64,000 bases of DNA, from positions 61,511 to 125,510 of the forward strand of contig NZ_JZUE01000019.1 of NCBI RefSeq assembly GCF_000969605.1. Reading direction: 5' to 3'. The stretch is from Aquincola tertiaricarbonis. Lineage in GTDB: Bacteria > Pseudomonadota > Gammaproteobacteria > Burkholderiales > Burkholderiaceae_C. The notes beneath the pieces were generated by a model, which saw nothing but the letters and a program-made list of their open reading frames with translations, was not told the DNA's origin and ran no database searches. Shown in pieces: positions 61,889-64,000 of the stretch (position 1 is the first letter of the stretch; each line of letters opens with the position of its first letter). The translations under genes were made by a program, and so were the position numbers.

Positions 61889-64000
61889 ATGTCCTTGCCG
61901 CAGTCCCGGGCAAACGGCTGGGCCCTCAAGCTCATCGTCACCTGGGTGGCCTACGTGGCCACCGGCATGCTGGGGCTGCTGGTCTCCATACCGCCCAGCT
62001 TTGCATCGCCGCTGTTCCCGGCCGCCGGCTTCGCGCTGGTGGCGGTGCTGTTCTGGCGCATGCCCGCCGCGGTGGCGGTGGCGCTGGGCTCGGCCACCAT
62101 CAACTTCTACCTGAGCGCGCCGCGCGGCCAGTTCGCGCTGGCGGCGCTGCTGATGCCCGCCTGCGCCGGTGCCGGCGCCATGCTGCAGGCGCTGGCGGGC
62201 GCGGCCCTGGTGCGGCGCCACGTGAGCCAGCCGCTGGTGCTCACCGAGCCGCGCGACCTGCTGCGCTTCTACCTGCTGGGCGCGCTGCTCAGCTGCCTCA
62301 TCAGCGCCTCCATCGCGGTGGCGGCGCTCACCGCGGTGGGCACGCTGCCGCCGGGCATGCGCTTCATCACCTGGTGGACCTGGATGGCCGGGGACACGCT
62401 GGGCGTGATGATCGGCGCGCCGATCGCGCTGACCCTGCTGGGCCAGCCGCGCACCGAATGGGCGGCGCGCCGCCTCACGGTGGGCCTGCCGCTGGTGGTG
62501 GTCACGGTGCTGATGGGCCTGGGCATCCGCCAGATGGTGGAGCTGGACAGGGAGCGCGAGCGCGCCGCCTTCGAGCGCGAGGCCAGCAGCCTGTCGGGGG
62601 CCATGCAGGCTCGCCTGCGCGAGCCGCTGCGGGCGCTGGAGGCGATCAACGGCGTGTTCGTCGCCTCGCAGGACGTGACCGCCGCCGAATTCCGCCGCGC
62701 CACCGCCGCCTGGCTGCAGCCGGCCCTGGGCCTGCAGGCGCTGGGCTGGAACGAGCGGGCGCGGCGTGCCGACGTGCCGGCGCTGGAGGCCCGGGCGCAG
62801 GCCGAGGGCCTGGCCGGCTACCGCGTGTTCGACCGCCAGGACGCCGGCGTGCCCGATGCCGCGGCGCAGCCCGAGGTGATGGCCATGCGCTACATCGAGC
62901 CCGAGGCCCGCAACCGCGGCGCGCTGGGCGTGAACGTGCTGTCGATCGCCGCCGCCCGCGACACCGTGGCCGAGGCGGTGCGCAGCGGCCAGCCGGTGGC
63001 CACGCCGGGCTTCATGCTCACCCAGGGTGGCATCGGCATCGTGGTGTACCAGGCGGTCTATGCCGGCACGCCCGCCGGGCCGGTGGACCGCATCGCCGCG
63101 GTGCGCGGCACCGCCTTCGTCACCCTGCGGCTGGAAGACCAGGTGGATGCGGTGGAAGCCGCGCCCGGCCCGCCGCTGGCGCTGTGCATCGTCGACACCG
63201 ACCCCGATGCCTCGCTGCGCCGCCTGGGCGGTGCGCCGGGCTGCGAGCGGCCGGTGGTCGGCAAGCGGCGGCCGGTGCATGTGCGGCCGGTCACCTTCGC
63301 CGGCCGGCACTGGGAGATCCAGGTGCGCCCCCAGCCCGGCGCCGGCACGCTGGGCAGCCAGTTCGGCAATGCCTGGCCCTTCTCGGTGGTGGGCCTGCTG
63401 GCCACCGCCATGGTGGGCGCGCTGCTGCTGACGGTGACCGGCCGCGCCCGCCGCATCGAGATGGCGGTGGCCGAGCGCACCGCCGACCTGCTGCGCGAGG
63501 TGGCCGAGCGCAAGCGCACCGAGGCCGCGCTGCGCGAGAGCGAACAGCGCTTCCGCAACATGCTGGACCATGTGCCCATCGGCGTGATCTACACCGACCT
63601 GGAAGGCCGCATCCGCGAATCCAACCCCCGGCTGCGCGAGATGACCGGCTACAGCGCCGAGGAGCTGAACGGCATGGATGCCCTGCTGCTCACGCATGCC
63701 GACGACCGGGCCTTCGACAGCGAGCTCAGCCAGCGCCTGGTGCGCGGCGAGATGCCGATGGTGCGGCGCCAGAAGCGCTACGTCACCCGCGACCAACGCA
63801 CCGTGTGGGTGTCGGTGGTGCTCACCGTGCTGCGCAACGCGGCCGGCGAGCCGCACCGCCTGGTGGGCGTGGTGGAGGACATCACCGAGCACCTGCGCCT
63901 GCACGAGGCCGAGCGCGCGCGCGAGAGCGCCGAGGCCGCCAACCGGGCCAAGAGCGAGTTCCTCTCCCGCATGAGCCATGAGCTGCGCACGCCGCTGAAC
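61889..64000 (+). CDS. Hybrid-sensory histidine kinase, MASE1-CHASE-PAS-HisKA (3' end missing)
   Basis: The first 704 residues of a membrane sensor kinase. N-terminal MASE1 domain: about eight spans starting LIVTWVAYVATGMLGLL, with SIPPSFASPLFPAAG. A ninth span (LPLVVVTVLMGLGI) leads to a periplasmic CHASE domain (about 210-490: LREPLRALEAINGVFVAS, LQALGWNERA), closed by a span (FSVVGLLATAMVGALLLTV). Cytoplasmic coiled coil, then PAS/PAC (about 545-665: RNMLDHVPIGVIYTDLEGRI, RLVGVVEDITEH), then the HisKA box SHELRTPLN just at the window edge. ATG at 61889, 13 bases after ychF. Its ligand and partner regulator are unknown. Confidence 0.9.
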   Translation, partial: MSLPQSRANGWALKLIVTWVAYVATGMLGLLVSIPPSFASPLFPAAGFALVAVLFWRMPAAVAVALGSATINFYLSAPRGQFALAALLMPACAGAGAMLQALAGAALVRRHVSQPLVLTEPRDLLRFYLLGALLSCLISASIAVAALTAVGTLPPGMRFITWWTWMAGDTLGVMIGAPIALTLLGQPRTEWAARRLTVGLPLVVVTVLMGLGIRQMVELDRERERAAFEREASSLSGAMQARLREPLRALEAINGVFVASQDVTAAEFRRATAAWLQPALGLQALGWNERARRADVPALEARAQAEGLAGYRVFDRQDAGVPDAAAQPEVMAMRYIEPEARNRGALGVNVLSIAAARDTVAEAVRSGQPVATPGFMLTQGGIGIVVYQAVYAGTPAGPVDRIAAVRGTAFVTLRLEDQVDAVEAAPGPPLALCIVDTDPDASLRRLGGAPGCERPVVGKRRPVHVRPVTFAGRHWEIQVRPQPGAGTLGSQFGNAWPFSVVGLLATAMVGALLLTVTGRARRIEMAVAERTADLLREVAERKRTEAALRESEQRFRNMLDHVPIGVIYTDLEGRIRESNPRLREMTGYSAEELNGMDALLLTHADDRAFDSELSQRLVRGEMPMVRRQKRYVTRDQRTVWVSVVLTVLRNAAGEPHRLVGVVEDITEHLRLHEAERARESAEAANRAKSEFLSRMSHELRTPLN

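Noticed and set aside
61865..63979. A 704-codon minus-strand frame over the sensor kinase
   Set aside because: Its residues (His, Gln, Ala, Gly runs) are the reverse reading of a GC-rich coding region; the plus-strand frame has clear MASE1, PAS and HisKA motifs.

Overview
The window is one stretch of a high-G+C proteobacterial chromosome with tightly packed genes and no rRNA, tRNA, transposase or CRISPR array that I can see. Gene content and order (rpmF-plsX-fabHDG-acpP-fabF running straight into rpoE-rseA-rseB; rfbBDAC divergent from lysS; ychF; dsbC; DUF3429; M61 peptidase) point to a betaproteobacterium of the order Burkholderiales, probably near the Rubrivivax/Leptothrix/Ideonella group. 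That placement is inferred from synteny memory and base composition, not from a search.

Layout. (1) 1-8765, minus strand: a housekeeping fatty-acid operon, transcribed DUF177 - rpmF - plsX - fabH - fabD - fabG - acpP - fabF - small membrane protein - rpoE - rseA - rseB, the last cut by the window edge. (2) 8804-11646: maf/yceF and a tetrapyrrole-methylase-family gene (plus), facing a DEAD-box RNA helicase (minus). (3) 11681-33063, first glycan block: a WecA/MraY-type initiating transferase on the minus strand, then a plus-strand run of a polysaccharide-export (OPX) protein, a Wzz-type chain-length protein, six consecutive genes for a CDP-3,6-dideoxyhexose (ascarylose-type by gene content), six glycosyltransferases, a Wzx flippase, an acetyltransferase, two further epimerases and a Wzy-like polymerase. 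The middle of this block (about 21.8-29.2 kb) is visibly AT-richer than its surroundings. (4) 33083-50062, second glycan block on the minus strand: dTDP-rhamnose genes rfbBDAC, a wbpB/wbpD/wbpE set for a diacetamido-uronic acid, a second Wzx, an acyltransferase, two GT4 transferases, a methyltransferase, a PglE-like aminotransferase, a PglC-like initiating transferase, a WbpM/PglF-like dehydratase and gmd/fcl for GDP-fucose. (5) 50237-64000: ordinary core genes (lysS, a PNPOx-family protein, a crotonase, a DUF3108 protein, an M61 peptidase, a DUF3429 protein, dsbC, a ubiH-family gene, a MOSC protein, a pirin, ychF) and the 5' part of a MASE1-CHASE-PAS histidine kinase cut by the right edge.

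How it works together: blocks 3 and 4 look like the surface-polysaccharide (O-antigen, capsule or exopolysaccharide) region. At least four activated-sugar routes are encoded (CDP-dideoxyhexose, GDP-fucose, dTDP-rhamnose, UDP-diacetamido sugars), with two different initiating phosphoglycosyl transferases and two flippases but only one recognisable polymerase. Most genes inside each block overlap by 1-4 bases, so translation is probably coupled. No stretch longer than 300 bases lacks a gene; the longest gaps are 50063-50236, 12797-12939, 7803-7938, 60658-60780 and 52314-52424.

I found no defence system or clearly undescribed system. The most unusual content is the composite glycan region.
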